Of a DNA stretch of 64,000 nt, positions 16,268-24,930 are shown in pieces. Each line of letters begins with the position of its first letter. Within the stretch, counting starts at the first letter, position 1. Origin of the DNA: Mucilaginibacter aquatilis. Its GTDB lineage: Bacteria; Bacteroidota; Bacteroidia; Sphingobacteriales; Sphingobacteriaceae. The notes under the pieces were generated by a model that was not told the DNA's origin, made no database searches, and saw nothing but the letters and a program-made list of their open reading frames with translations. The stretch is from contig NZ_WQLA01000002.1 of NCBI RefSeq assembly GCF_009755275.1, positions 372,001-436,000 of the forward strand. The letters run 5' to 3'. The position numbers were made by a program, and so were the translations under genes.

Positions 16268-17494
16268 TTATAAATCCTGTTTAATTTCGTCTAATCCTTT
16301 TACACTTAAGCGTGCGCTAATGCCCGATGCTATAACGGCTATACCTGTAACCGTTAAAAAAACCAAAATAAAGTCGGTAAACTTTATATCAACTGGGTAG
16401 GCATCAATTACCATTAAGGCACTACCCATTTTTATAAGTCCAAATTGCTGTTGCAGCACACAAAATACAAGCCCAACTATTATACCGGCAATACAACCGG
16501 TAATTGATATAAGCATACCCTCAAAAAAGAAGATGCCTTGTATTAGCGGCTTGCCGGCACCTAAACTTGTAAGTATGGCAATGTCTTTTCTTTTATCAAG
16601 CACCAGCATGGTTAATGAACCAATGATGTTAAAAATGGCAATTATGAGTACAAAAGTAAGTATCAGGAAAGTGAACCAACGCTCGTAATTAAGCGTTTTG
16701 TATAACTCGGTATTTTGCTCGTAGCGGTTTTTAACCAAAAAGTTTTTACCTAGCTTGTTTTGTATTTCCTGCTGTTGCTTGTCAATATTAGTCCGCGGTT
16801 TAAAGTTGAGCTCCAGTGAAGATATCTCTACCGGTTCATCAAGCAAATCTCGGGTAAAGCTCAGGGGCGCAATTACTAAACCATCAAAGTCCTGCTGAAT
16901 GGCAAATATGCCTGATACGCTGATAGGTAACCTTATAAACTCATCCTCAGGGTTAATAGAGTTTACGGTTTTCCTGCGTGGAGAATAAATTTGAAGATGC
17001 GAAAGCTGATCATTAATGTTTACACCAAGACTATTTTGTACCGTAGCTCCAATTACAGCATAAGGCACCGTGCCTGCATTCAGGGTAAAGGAGCCGTTTT
17101 GTATGGTACTGTCTAACTGTTTGTTTTTTAAAAAATCATTGCTTACACCTCTTACGGTTCCAATAAACTGGCGGTCGCCATATCTTATCAGCGCTTTCTC
17201 TTCAAGTGCCTGCGTGTATGAAAACAATGCAGGGTCGTGTGCAAGTTGTTTTAGGTACGGCGTGTTAGGGTCAAATGTTTTGCCTATTGCCGGCTCAATT
17301 TTCAGCTCGGGCGTAAAGTTGTTATATAGTGCAAGAATTACCTTTTCAAAACCATTAAATACCGATAAAATAATTATCAATGCTGCACTGCCAACAAATA
17401 CACCCAGCATGGAAATGCCCGAAATTATATTGATAGCATGCATCTTCTTTCTGGAGAAGAGATACCTTTTTGCAATATATATGGATGTATTCAA
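16268..17494 (-). CDS. LolC/LolE-type ABC transporter permease
   Basis: 408 residues with the MacB/FtsX fold: a transmembrane helix at about 25-48 (ISMLGVFVGSAALIIILSVFNGFE), a large periplasmic domain (about 50-270) and three C-terminal helices (about 272-395). The N-terminal IAKRYLFSRKK is typical of lipoprotein-releasing system permeases, which extract lipoproteins from the inner membrane for transfer to LolA. No ATPase subunit is adjacent, as is usual in Bacteroidota. The start is a TTG at 17494, the only start-like codon before an upstream in-frame stop, and it gives the expected N-terminus. Confidence 0.85.
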   Translation of the reverse strand: MNTSIYIAKRYLFSRKKMHAINIISGISMLGVFVGSAALIIILSVFNGFEKVILALYNNFTPELKIEPAIGKTFDPNTPYLKQLAHDPALFSYTQALEEKALIRYGDRQFIGTVRGVSNDFLKNKQLDSTIQNGSFTLNAGTVPYAVIGATVQNSLGVNINDQLSHLQIYSPRRKTVNSINPEDEFIRLPISVSGIFAIQQDFDGLVIAPLSFTRDLLDEPVEISSLELNFKPRTNIDKQQQEIQNKLGKNFLVKNRYEQNTELYKTLNYERWFTFLILTFVLIIAIFNIIGSLTMLVLDKRKDIAILTSLGAGKPLIQGIFFFEGMLISITGCIAGIIVGLVFCVLQQQFGLIKMGSALMVIDAYPVDIKFTDFILVFLTVTGIAVIASGISARLSVKGLDEIKQDL

Positions 17495-17528
17495 TTTTAA
17501 GTGAAGTTACTTACGGGTGTTTAATGTA

Positions 17529-17551
17529 AACTTTTACAGGTTGTAAAAGTT
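17529..17551. promoter_or_regulatory. Perfect inverted repeat between two minus-strand genes
   Basis: AACTTTTACA (17529-17538), a 3-base centre and TGTAAAAGTT (17542-17551) form a perfect 10-bp dyad in the 70-base gap between the metallo-hydrolase stop and the permease start. No T-run follows on the minus strand, so it looks more like an operator or an RNA stem than a classic terminator. Confidence 0.5.
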
Positions 17552-17564
17552 CTGCCGATTCTTA

Positions 17565-18200
17565 CTAAAAGAAAGGATTTGTTGCTTTTTCAAAACCAAT
17601 TGTGGTTTCAGGTCCGTGGCCCGGATAAACCGTGCACTCATCTGGTAATGTAAATAACCTGGTTTTTATGTTATCAATCAGTTGCGCATGATTGCCTCTG
17701 GGCAAATCGGTGCGGCCAATGCTCCCTCTAAACAACACATCACCGCCAACCAGCAAACTATCTGCTGCACTGTAAAAGCATAAGTGAGCCGGAGAATGGC
17801 CTGGCGCAAATATGAGTTCAAGAGTGGTGTTGCCAAAAGTGATCGTACCGCTCTCGGGCAAAAATGTATCGGGCATGGGAGAAAGCTCGTACCGTATGCC
17901 TGATTGCTGACTCCATACCGGCATAGCTTCAAGTATCACAAGTTCGCCCTCATGAAACTGCGGCTTTAAACCATACTGATCAAAAATAAATTTATTACCC
18001 AGTACATGGTCAATATGGCAATGTGTATTAAGTAACAGAACAGGTTTTAGGTTATTAAGCTTAATGAAGTTTACTACTGCATTTTGTTCGGCAGCGGTGT
18101 ACATTCCCGGATCTATAATTGCGCATTCGCCCGTATCATCGTATAACAAATAGGTGTTTTCTTGATATGGATTGTTTGCAAATGCTTGTATGGTAGCCAT
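17565..18200 (-). CDS. Metallo-beta-lactamase-fold hydrolase (glyoxalase II-like)
   Basis: 211 residues with all motifs of the glyoxalase II branch of the metallo-beta-lactamase superfamily: THCHIDH (His60, His62, Asp64, His65), APGHS with His135, GGD with Asp154 plus GRTDL, and YPGHG with His195. These residues bind two metal ions. Proteins of this size without the C-terminal helical domain of true glyoxalase II are usually annotated as MBL-fold hydrolases acting on thioesters; the exact substrate is not known. A -7-like element lies only 5 bases before the ATG. Confidence 0.85.
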   Translation of the reverse strand: MATIQAFANNPYQENTYLLYDDTGECAIIDPGMYTAAEQNAVVNFIKLNNLKPVLLLNTHCHIDHVLGNKFIFDQYGLKPQFHEGELVILEAMPVWSQQSGIRYELSPMPDTFLPESGTITFGNTTLELIFAPGHSPAHLCFYSAADSLLVGGDVLFRGSIGRTDLPRGNHAQLIDNIKTRLFTLPDECTVYPGHGPETTIGFEKATNPFF

Positions 18201-18204
18201 GCTT

Positions 18205-18212
18205 CAAAGGTA
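18205..18212 (-). promoter_or_regulatory. Possible -7 element before the metallo-hydrolase
   Basis: On the minus strand this reads TACCTTTG (TAnnTTTG), ending 5 bases before the ATG at 18200, which would make the transcript leaderless or nearly so. No -33 TTTG is seen at the right distance, so confidence is low. Confidence 0.25.
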
Positions 18213-18226
18213 CATGATTTGAGCCT

Positions 18227-19078
18227 TTATTTAATAAACAGCTTTTTTATCTTCTTAAACAAGTCTTCTTTGCGTGGTTTTGCTTTGCCGTCATGCGTAA
18301 GCTGCTGTTGATAATGCCTGAGTAGTTCATTAGCGTAAGTACGTTCGGCAGTAGTTCCCTCGTTTAACTCGTTAATGTATGGTAAGGTGTTAGCCTGAAG
18401 CATGCTGTTTGCCGATACCGTATGGTACTCACTGTAAGCAGCCTGCGGTAAATTGTTGTTAACAGCCGGTTGTCCGTTTTCGGCAAAGTAGTCAACCTGG
18501 TAAATCTCGGGGTTGAGTTTTTTAAGGCGTTTAGTGCCTTTGCGCTCGTTACGCCAAGGGTGTTCACCCTTGCGCATTTGTTCGGCCAGAAACTTTCCCT
18601 CCCAAAGTGTTACCTGGTGCGACATTAAATAGCCCGAAGCGCTGTTATCAAGCCGGGCAATTTGGAAGCCTTCAATAAATACATCAGTAGCATGGGTTTT
18701 ATAAACATTTGAGCTGGTTAACTTAACCTGCTTCCAGTGGTTTTTATTAGCCAGTACAAACAGTTGGTTCATAAACTGAGCGCTTACGGCTTTGTTTAAC
18801 CACATATCTTCCTGCATGTATATAACGTACTCCTCGTGCACCACGTTAGTTAATAAATAGTGCAGCCGGTCGGCCCATTCCCCTTTTCCTGATTTAATAT
18901 TTGTGAAGCCCGGAACCGCAGCATCCAACTCTTCTGTTGCAAAATATAGCTTGCAATTAATGTTGAAGTCCCAGTACTTTTTAAAAAAATAGCCAAAACC
19001 TTCAAATAAAAACGAATAGCGGTCGCAAGTATGAACCACAAGGGCAACATTTAAGGGTTGGGTTTGCACACTATTCAT
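18227..19078 (-). CDS. Putative GT-A-type glycosyltransferase
   Basis: 283 residues, no signal peptide. The N-terminus (VALVVHTCDRYSFLFEGFGYFF) resembles the nucleotide-sugar side of GT-A folds, and YVIYMQEDMWL near 99-109 occupies the place of the usual DxD metal motif, as Gln-Glu-Asp. The same QED signature appears in the two paralogous GT2 enzymes of the polysaccharide locus (LYVQEDF). The C-terminus is basic (KPRKEDLFKKIKKLF), suitable for membrane contact. I infer a sugar transferase; donor and acceptor are unknown. Divergent from the thiamine-pyrophosphokinase-like gene. Confidence 0.5.
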   Translation of the reverse strand: MNSVQTQPLNVALVVHTCDRYSFLFEGFGYFFKKYWDFNINCKLYFATEELDAAVPGFTNIKSGKGEWADRLHYLLTNVVHEEYVIYMQEDMWLNKAVSAQFMNQLFVLANKNHWKQVKLTSSNVYKTHATDVFIEGFQIARLDNSASGYLMSHQVTLWEGKFLAEQMRKGEHPWRNERKGTKRLKKLNPEIYQVDYFAENGQPAVNNNLPQAAYSEYHTVSANSMLQANTLPYINELNEGTTAERTYANELLRHYQQQLTHDGKAKPRKEDLFKKIKKLFIK

Positions 19079-19083
19079 TTTTA

Positions 19084-19091
19084 TATTTTTG
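19084..19091 (+). promoter_or_regulatory. Possible -7 element upstream of the TPK-like gene
   Basis: TATTTTTG matches TAnnTTTG about 50 bases before the start at 19143. A TTTG at 19063-19066 lies 17 bases upstream, slightly short of the usual 19. Confidence 0.4.
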
Positions 19092-19142
19092 CATCAAAAA
19101 TTTGCCTTGCAAACATAAGCTTTGGCCTTTAGTTAAAAAAGT

Positions 19143-19709
19143 ATGTCATCACACCATATAGTTCGCGAAAAGCAGGAGCCCGCATTGCTTGTACTAGGTT
19201 TAAATAATTTTAACGATGATGAATTAGGGCAACTACTGGAGTGGAGCCCTACTGTTATTGCTGATGCAGACATAGCCGAACAATTAATTGCCTATGGTAT
19301 AAAGGTAGATTATGTGGTGGCAAATAATGATTTCAGCTTGCAGGCAAATACGCGCTTAATTACAATGGGTAATGATAACGTTGTTGAAGCTGCGCTGAAT
19401 TTTTTAGTGCAAAATGCTTACCCTGCCGTAAATATTGTTACCGACGATTTTGATGCAGAGCAATATCTCAAATTCGCATCACAAATTAATATCGTAATAT
19501 TCCACAACCGAAAAAAGATTTACACTATTACATCGGGTTTTACCAAATGGAAGCCTGCCGGCGAAGAAATATCTTTATTAACTGATAGCGAAGTGCAGCT
19601 AACAGGACTTACTAAAGTAAACGGAAGCACATACCTAACTGCTGCAGATGGATTCTTCAATTTGAAGTTTGCTGAAGAGTTTGTTTTTATTTCTGAGAAC
19701 ATGTATTGA
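19143..19709 (+). CDS. Thiamine pyrophosphokinase-like protein
   Basis: 188 residues resembling the catalytic domain of thiamine pyrophosphokinase (ATP + thiamine to thiamine diphosphate). The stretch IADADIAEQLIAYGIKVDYVVANNDFS (about 39-65) aligns with the family's ADGG...LGI.PD.IIGDFDS block, but the GD-DS acidic cluster is replaced by ANNDFS and the first Gly pair is lost. Total length is a little short. The protein may have lost or changed catalysis, or be a regulatory relative. The family link is from pattern memory, and no thiamine gene is nearby. Followed by a 322-base gap before susC. Confidence 0.55.
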   Translation: MSSHHIVREKQEPALLVLGLNNFNDDELGQLLEWSPTVIADADIAEQLIAYGIKVDYVVANNDFSLQANTRLITMGNDNVVEAALNFLVQNAYPAVNIVTDDFDAEQYLKFASQINIVIFHNRKKIYTITSGFTKWKPAGEEISLLTDSEVQLTGLTKVNGSTYLTAADGFFNLKFAEEFVFISENMY

Positions 19710-20031
19710 GGCTTTGAACCTTCTGGAACGACTTTATCATTCATTTGTGTTGAAATTTTCGTGAACTTCATATAATAACTTCGGTTTGGCTGTATTTTTG
19801 GTGTTTTGACATAGTTTTAGATGTATATTTCAGATGTATTTTATAATTAATATAAAAAATTAAGCAAATAGTAAATTTTAATTTGATGATTGGTGGATTA
19901 TAGCTAAAATATTAGCCTAATTATTGAATAAATTATAGTGAAATGGTTTTGATAGTAAAAAATTGCTAATTATATTTTGATTTGTAAATTTTTTGTGATT
20001 ACCTTACGGTCAACTATTAAACTATTAACTG
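19710..20031. other. Long AT-rich upstream region of susC
   Basis: No credible ORF or RNA gene. It holds a TAnnTTTG-like TATTTTTG at 19793-19800 without a good -33 partner, and a direct repeat AGATGTAT at 19819-19826 and 19832-19839 (13-base period) that could bind a regulator. The rest is A/T runs. The length suggests a long leader or a regulated promoter for the susC/susD pair. Confidence 0.4.
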
Positions 20032-23000
20032 ATGAAAAAAATTCTACAAAGATTTTTGTGGGGTTTGCTGGTATTCGTAGGTTCCCAAGCCTATGCGCAA
20101 ACCCGTACAGTAACCGGAACGGTAACAGCCAAAAGTGATGGCCTGCCTCTTCCAGGCGTAAGTGTCAGAGCTGAAGGCAACCAGGTGGGTACCCAAACCG
20201 GAAGCGATGGCAAATTCAGCCTTAAAGTTCCCGAAAATGCTACTTTAATATTTTCCTTTATCGGCTTTACTTCACAAAGCATTCCTATTGCAGGCAAAGG
20301 ATCGGTTGATGTTGCGTTAGTACAAAGCTCAGGGCAACTAAATGAGGTAGTTGTTACCGGTGTCGGTGCTGCAACGTCTAAAAGGCAGGTGCCTATTGAT
20401 GTAGCAACCCTTTCATCAAAAGACTTTCCCAAAAGTGCAACCACCAATGCAACTCAGGCACTACAGGGGCAAATTGCCGGTGCACAAATTGTTCAGCGCA
20501 GCGGTCAGCCGGGTGCCAGTCCGCTTATTCAATTACGCGGTTTTACCAACCTGGGTAGCACGTCACCTTTAATATTAATTGATGGTGTACAGGCCGATAA
20601 TAACATTTTAACATCTATTGATCCCAATATTATTGATCGTATTGAGGTAGTTAAAGGCGCCGCCGGTGGTATGCTTTACGGTGCAGTAGGTGGTAACGGT
20701 GTTATACAGGTGTTTACTAAAAAAGGTGCTAAGAATGGAAGGTTTACCATTGACATATCATCAAGATACAGCAGAGATCAGGTTATCAAAAAGAATGAAT
20801 TAGTAGCGTCAAACCACCATTGGGTTACCAACGCTGATGGTGCCATATTAGCATCGGGTGGTGCTGTTTTAGCTCCTAACGCCATAGGCGTTTGGCCTGA
20901 TCCTGTTGCGCTGCCATACGCAACTGATAAAACGGTTCAAAATAACAAGCCTTTTTTATTACCAACTTATGATCATATTGACCAGGGTAACAGGGTTGCT
21001 ACCACACTAAGTAATGCTTTAAACATACGTGGAGGTTCTGAAAAGGTTGATTATGCATTTGGCTTTTCAAACCTTAAACAACAAGACGTTTATAGTAACG
21101 ATTTTAGCCGTACCAATATGAATATGAATATTGGCTTTAACCCGGTTGCTGGCTTAACGTTAAGAAGTAATACCCAGTTCTTTTATACGTACGAGAATTT
21201 ATTGTCGAGCAACCGTTTTAACCTGGTAAACTCATTTCAGTGGATTGACTTTAACTACATTAACCCGGCAACAGGCATGCACGTAGTAAAGCCAAGTACG
21301 CTTATTGACGGCAACAACCCGCTTGCCGAGCGCGAGGCACGTACCCGCAATGCTAAAACACCTCGCTTGCTGCAAAACTTCAATATCAATTATAAGTTTC
21401 CAAAGTTTGTTGAGCTTGATGCCAAATATTCAATTGACCAAAGAAACGGTGATTACTATGACTACTACTACAATCAAAGCGGACGTCCTCAAACCGTATT
21501 TTTTGGCGGAAATATAAACGGTAGTATTACCAATGAGTTTGAGCAAACCAGGCTACAAACTGCAAATGCAAGCTTATTTTTCCGTACAGATTTTCAAAAT
21601 GATTTTAAATCGAAGCTACCTATCAAAACCACAACCCAGGTAACTTACGAGGCACGTAAAACAAATTACCGCTATTATTACGCACAGGGAAGCATATTGC
21701 CGCCATTTCCTCCGGCTAATATTAACGTAGCTACAACCAAAACCTCGGGCGATGATTATAGCGAGACCTTGTTATACGGTATCCTGGTAAATCAAACTAT
21801 AGACTACGGTAGCTTATTTGGCATATCGGCCGGTTTCCGTTCTGATTACTCTTCAGCCTTCGGCGGGCAGTCAAAACCATTCACCTTCCCTCGTGGTACG
21901 GTTTATATTAACCCATCTGAGTTCTTTTCTTCTAAATCACTAGTGCCTAACTGGAAATTACGTGCTGCGTATGGTGAAGCGGGTGTACAGCCCGGCGCTT
22001 ATGACAGGCAGCCAACCCTTGTTGCCGGAGCGCTTGGAACAGAAGGTTCTGCGCTGTACAACAGGTCTACCTTGCCTAACCCAAATTTGAATGTTCAGGT
22101 AACTAAAGAATTAGAGTTTGGTACTGATGTAACTTTAACACCAATGAAGGACAGCCCGTGGTTGAGCAGCATCAGCTTAAGCGGCACTTACTGGAGACGC
22201 ACATCTGACGATGTTATACAAAACGCACCTGCGGCAACATCAACGGGAGCATCGGGCGTTATTGACAACCTGGTTTCGTTAAAAAGTAATGGTGTTGACC
22301 TTACTTTAGATGCAACAGCATACCGCTCAGAAAACTTTACCTGGAACCTGGGTGTAAGGTGGGCTAATGCCAATACATACATCACCCAAATATCAAATAA
22401 CTTACCTATCACCAATAGCTTTTTCACTATTGCACCAGGCGGAGATTTAGGTGAATTGTACATGCAAACCCCACTTACCAGCGTTGACCAGTTGAGGCCT
22501 GACGGCACCCGCTACATTCCTGCGGCTAATGTTGGTAACTATACTATTGTGAATGGTAACGTGGTTAACCTGGCTAATTACAATGTGGTATTAACAGCAA
22601 CCGACGACCAAAAAGTAGTAGGTAACGTTAACCCCGATTTTACCAGCTCATTAATTAACCGCTTTACTGTGTATAAAAACCTGAGCGTAGGTTTACAATT
22701 TGACTGGATTAAGGGTGCAAGTATTTACAACTCAACCCGCCAATGGTTATACCGCGACCGTTTACATGCCGATTTTGATAAGCCGGTGAATATAAACGGT
22801 CAGGAGGGTGCGTTTGTAGCTTACTACAATAGCTTCTATAACACCAACTCAGCACTTTCGTACTTTGTAGAAGATGGTAGCTTCGTTCGTTTCAGAGACT
22901 TATCTATAAGTTACGATGTAACCAGTTTGGTAAAGCAAAAATGGCTGAGAAGCCTTGTGGTAACTTTAACCGGCCGCAACCTTGCTACCTGGACCAATTA

Positions 23001-23142
23001 CAAAGGCCTGGATCCGGAGGCAACAAGCTCTCAAAACAATCAGGGCGGTGCTGTAAATGGGTTAGGCTCATTTAGAGGTGTTGACCGTTACGGCGCTCCA
23101 AACGTAAAGTCATATCAATTTAGTTTAAACATAGGATTTTAG
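20032..23142 (+). CDS. SusC/RagA-family TonB-linked outer membrane protein
   Basis: 1036 residues. Signal peptide 1 to about 22 (AYAQ), a carboxypeptidase-regulatory-like domain at about 25-105 (VTGTVTAKSDGLPLPGVSV), the LNEVVVTG segment typical of SusC near 104-111, a plug domain to about 235 (LILIDGV, then IDRIEVVKGAAGGMLYGAVGGNGVI), and a large barrel ending in FSLNIGF. SusC proteins import glycans or other large ligands bound by the SusD partner, driven by TonB. No glycoside hydrolase, sulfatase or regulator sits next to it, so the ligand cannot be guessed. Forms a pair with the SusD gene 69 bases downstream. Confidence 0.95.
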   Translation: MKKILQRFLWGLLVFVGSQAYAQTRTVTGTVTAKSDGLPLPGVSVRAEGNQVGTQTGSDGKFSLKVPENATLIFSFIGFTSQSIPIAGKGSVDVALVQSSGQLNEVVVTGVGAATSKRQVPIDVATLSSKDFPKSATTNATQALQGQIAGAQIVQRSGQPGASPLIQLRGFTNLGSTSPLILIDGVQADNNILTSIDPNIIDRIEVVKGAAGGMLYGAVGGNGVIQVFTKKGAKNGRFTIDISSRYSRDQVIKKNELVASNHHWVTNADGAILASGGAVLAPNAIGVWPDPVALPYATDKTVQNNKPFLLPTYDHIDQGNRVATTLSNALNIRGGSEKVDYAFGFSNLKQQDVYSNDFSRTNMNMNIGFNPVAGLTLRSNTQFFYTYENLLSSNRFNLVNSFQWIDFNYINPATGMHVVKPSTLIDGNNPLAEREARTRNAKTPRLLQNFNINYKFPKFVELDAKYSIDQRNGDYYDYYYNQSGRPQTVFFGGNINGSITNEFEQTRLQTANASLFFRTDFQNDFKSKLPIKTTTQVTYEARKTNYRYYYAQGSILPPFPPANINVATTKTSGDDYSETLLYGILVNQTIDYGSLFGISAGFRSDYSSAFGGQSKPFTFPRGTVYINPSEFFSSKSLVPNWKLRAAYGEAGVQPGAYDRQPTLVAGALGTEGSALYNRSTLPNPNLNVQVTKELEFGTDVTLTPMKDSPWLSSISLSGTYWRRTSDDVIQNAPAATSTGASGVIDNLVSLKSNGVDLTLDATAYRSENFTWNLGVRWANANTYITQISNNLPITNSFFTIAPGGDLGELYMQTPLTSVDQLRPDGTRYIPAANVGNYTIVNGNVVNLANYNVVLTATDDQKVVGNVNPDFTSSLINRFTVYKNLSVGLQFDWIKGASIYNSTRQWLYRDRLHADFDKPVNINGQEGAFVAYYNSFYNTNSALSYFVEDGSFVRFRDLSISYDVTSLVKQKWLRSLVVTLTGRNLATWTNYKGLDPEATSSQNNQGGAVNGLGSFRGVDRYGAPNVKSYQFSLNIGF

Positions 23143-23211
23143 TCATTGACGTGTTCATAGGTTCACCTAAACCAATGAATTGTTCTATCAACAGATAATA
23201 ATCTCAGGAAA

Positions 23212-24855
23212 ATGAAAAAAATTGTTGCACTTTTTGCTTTAGCTGCTGTAACCATAAGCAGTTGCAAAAAATCAGATCTACAACTTAATAACCCTAACTC
23301 GCCTACGCCTACAGAGGCATTAACGGCACAAAAGGGAATAGAAAACTTTGCGCTTGGTATGTGGAATAAGCTTTATGTAGGTAACAACCTGCTGGCGCAT
23401 ACTTTAGTAATGCATAGCATTATGGGCGACGAGCAGTTTTCATCAGTTGGAAACTTTGGCTGGCGCTATGTAAACCAAACAGATTATATAACCATACCAG
23501 CACCATACAACCGCAAAATCCGTAACCCGTTGGAGCTAAGTCAGCCTGCGCAGTTAAAGGCTTTAAATACCTTGCCTGCAACTAACGGCTCGGCAACCAA
23601 CGCCATTGTTTACGAGTGGAACATGGCCTATTATGTTAACGGCCAAGCTAACTTGTTGCTGCAAACTTTAAATGCAGGTGTTGTTACCTTGCCTGCAACC
23701 GAAAAGGCGGTGTTAACTGCGTGGGCTTACTGGTGGAAGGGTTTTGCTTACTCAAGAATAGGCTCAATGTATGTATCAGGTGTTATTACCAACAGCACTG
23801 ACGGATCAACCAGCCCGGTATATGTTGACCGTAATGCTATAATAAATGAAGCTAACAGTAACTTTGATAAAGCTGCCGCAGCATTAACGCCAATAGCTGC
23901 AAATGATGCAGTGTACGCTACAACCATGAATATAATTATTCCAACATTTAACCGCACTAACCCTATGGTTAGCCCGGCAATGTGGGTAAGAGGTATAAAT
24001 ACGTTGAAGGCCCGCAACCTGATGGCAAATAAAAAAGTTTCTCAAATGACGGCTGCTGATTGGACCACGGTAAAAACCCTGACCAGTGCTGGATTAATTG
24101 CCAGCGACAGGACGTTTGTTTTGGGAATGGACCCGGGAGGTGTAAATGATTTGACACCAAACTCACAACAACACCCTTACGGATGGAATTCTAATAAAAA
24201 TAATCCGGGTTGGGTTTTCCCAAGCGAGCGCTGGATTCAGGACTTTAAAGCCGGCGATCAACGGTTTACCAAAGGTGTAACAGCCTTTGCAGCTAATGAG
24301 GTTGTTCAAAACCGTTCATCCCGTGGTTTGCAATACGGAACACGTTACTACTTAACTGCAATTGAAAATGGTGGCTATTGGTCAACTAACAACAGATCCG
24401 GGCAGGTTCAATTTGCAGGTTCTTATGAAGAAAATGCATTGATGTTGGCCGAAGCAAACATACGCACCGGTGATTTAAGCGGTGGTTTAGCGCTTATAGA
24501 TCAGGTACGTACTGCAAACGGTGCTGGCTTACCAACTGTAGCGGGTGCTAATTTGAGCCAGGCGCAGGCACTGGAGGAATTAAGAAGCGAGCGCAGAATT
24601 GCTTTGACCTACAGAGGACTTGCGTTTTATGATGCTCGCCGATGGAATATTACCGCACCGGTAAGTGCTGGTGGTGGCCGCGCTAATGCTAATGTGGTTG
24701 TACCAAATAGTGTGATAGGTACAACGCCTGCTGCCGGCTGGACATTATTACCGTGTTTAATTGAGTATAACTATATGGACTATTGGGATGTGCCGGTTAC
24801 AGAATTCAGCTATAATGTACCTGATCCAAGTTCGGCACCAATAGTAGCGAACTAA
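23212..24855 (+). CDS. SusD/RagB-family surface lipoprotein
   Basis: 547 residues with a lipobox (SSC, Cys18) and the all-helical TPR-like SusD fold. The Glu-rich C-terminal motif EELRSERRIALTYRGLAFYDARRW (about 459-482) is a hallmark of the RagB/SusD family. It is the ligand-capturing lid of the SusC channel encoded just upstream. A clear terminator lies about 40 bases after its stop, so the pair forms a two-gene unit without associated enzymes. Confidence 0.93.
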   Translation: MKKIVALFALAAVTISSCKKSDLQLNNPNSPTPTEALTAQKGIENFALGMWNKLYVGNNLLAHTLVMHSIMGDEQFSSVGNFGWRYVNQTDYITIPAPYNRKIRNPLELSQPAQLKALNTLPATNGSATNAIVYEWNMAYYVNGQANLLLQTLNAGVVTLPATEKAVLTAWAYWWKGFAYSRIGSMYVSGVITNSTDGSTSPVYVDRNAIINEANSNFDKAAAALTPIAANDAVYATTMNIIIPTFNRTNPMVSPAMWVRGINTLKARNLMANKKVSQMTAADWTTVKTLTSAGLIASDRTFVLGMDPGGVNDLTPNSQQHPYGWNSNKNNPGWVFPSERWIQDFKAGDQRFTKGVTAFAANEVVQNRSSRGLQYGTRYYLTAIENGGYWSTNNRSGQVQFAGSYEENALMLAEANIRTGDLSGGLALIDQVRTANGAGLPTVAGANLSQAQALEELRSERRIALTYRGLAFYDARRWNITAPVSAGGGRANANVVVPNSVIGTTPAAGWTLLPCLIEYNYMDYWDVPVTEFSYNVPDPSSAPIVAN

Positions 24856-24896
24856 GAAGAATCTATAATTGTTCAGTTAATTCGTTTTCAAAACAC

Positions 24897-24928
24897 AAGT
24901 CGGAAGTGCAAGATTTCCGACTTTTTTT
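24897..24928 (+). terminator. Intrinsic terminator after susD
   Basis: Perfect 9-bp stem AAGTCGGAA (24897-24905) with TTCCGACTT (24915-24923), then T-rich TTTTTG. It also abuts the 3' end of the convergent LD-carboxypeptidase gene and may serve both strands. Confidence 0.85.
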
Positions 24929-24930
24929 GT

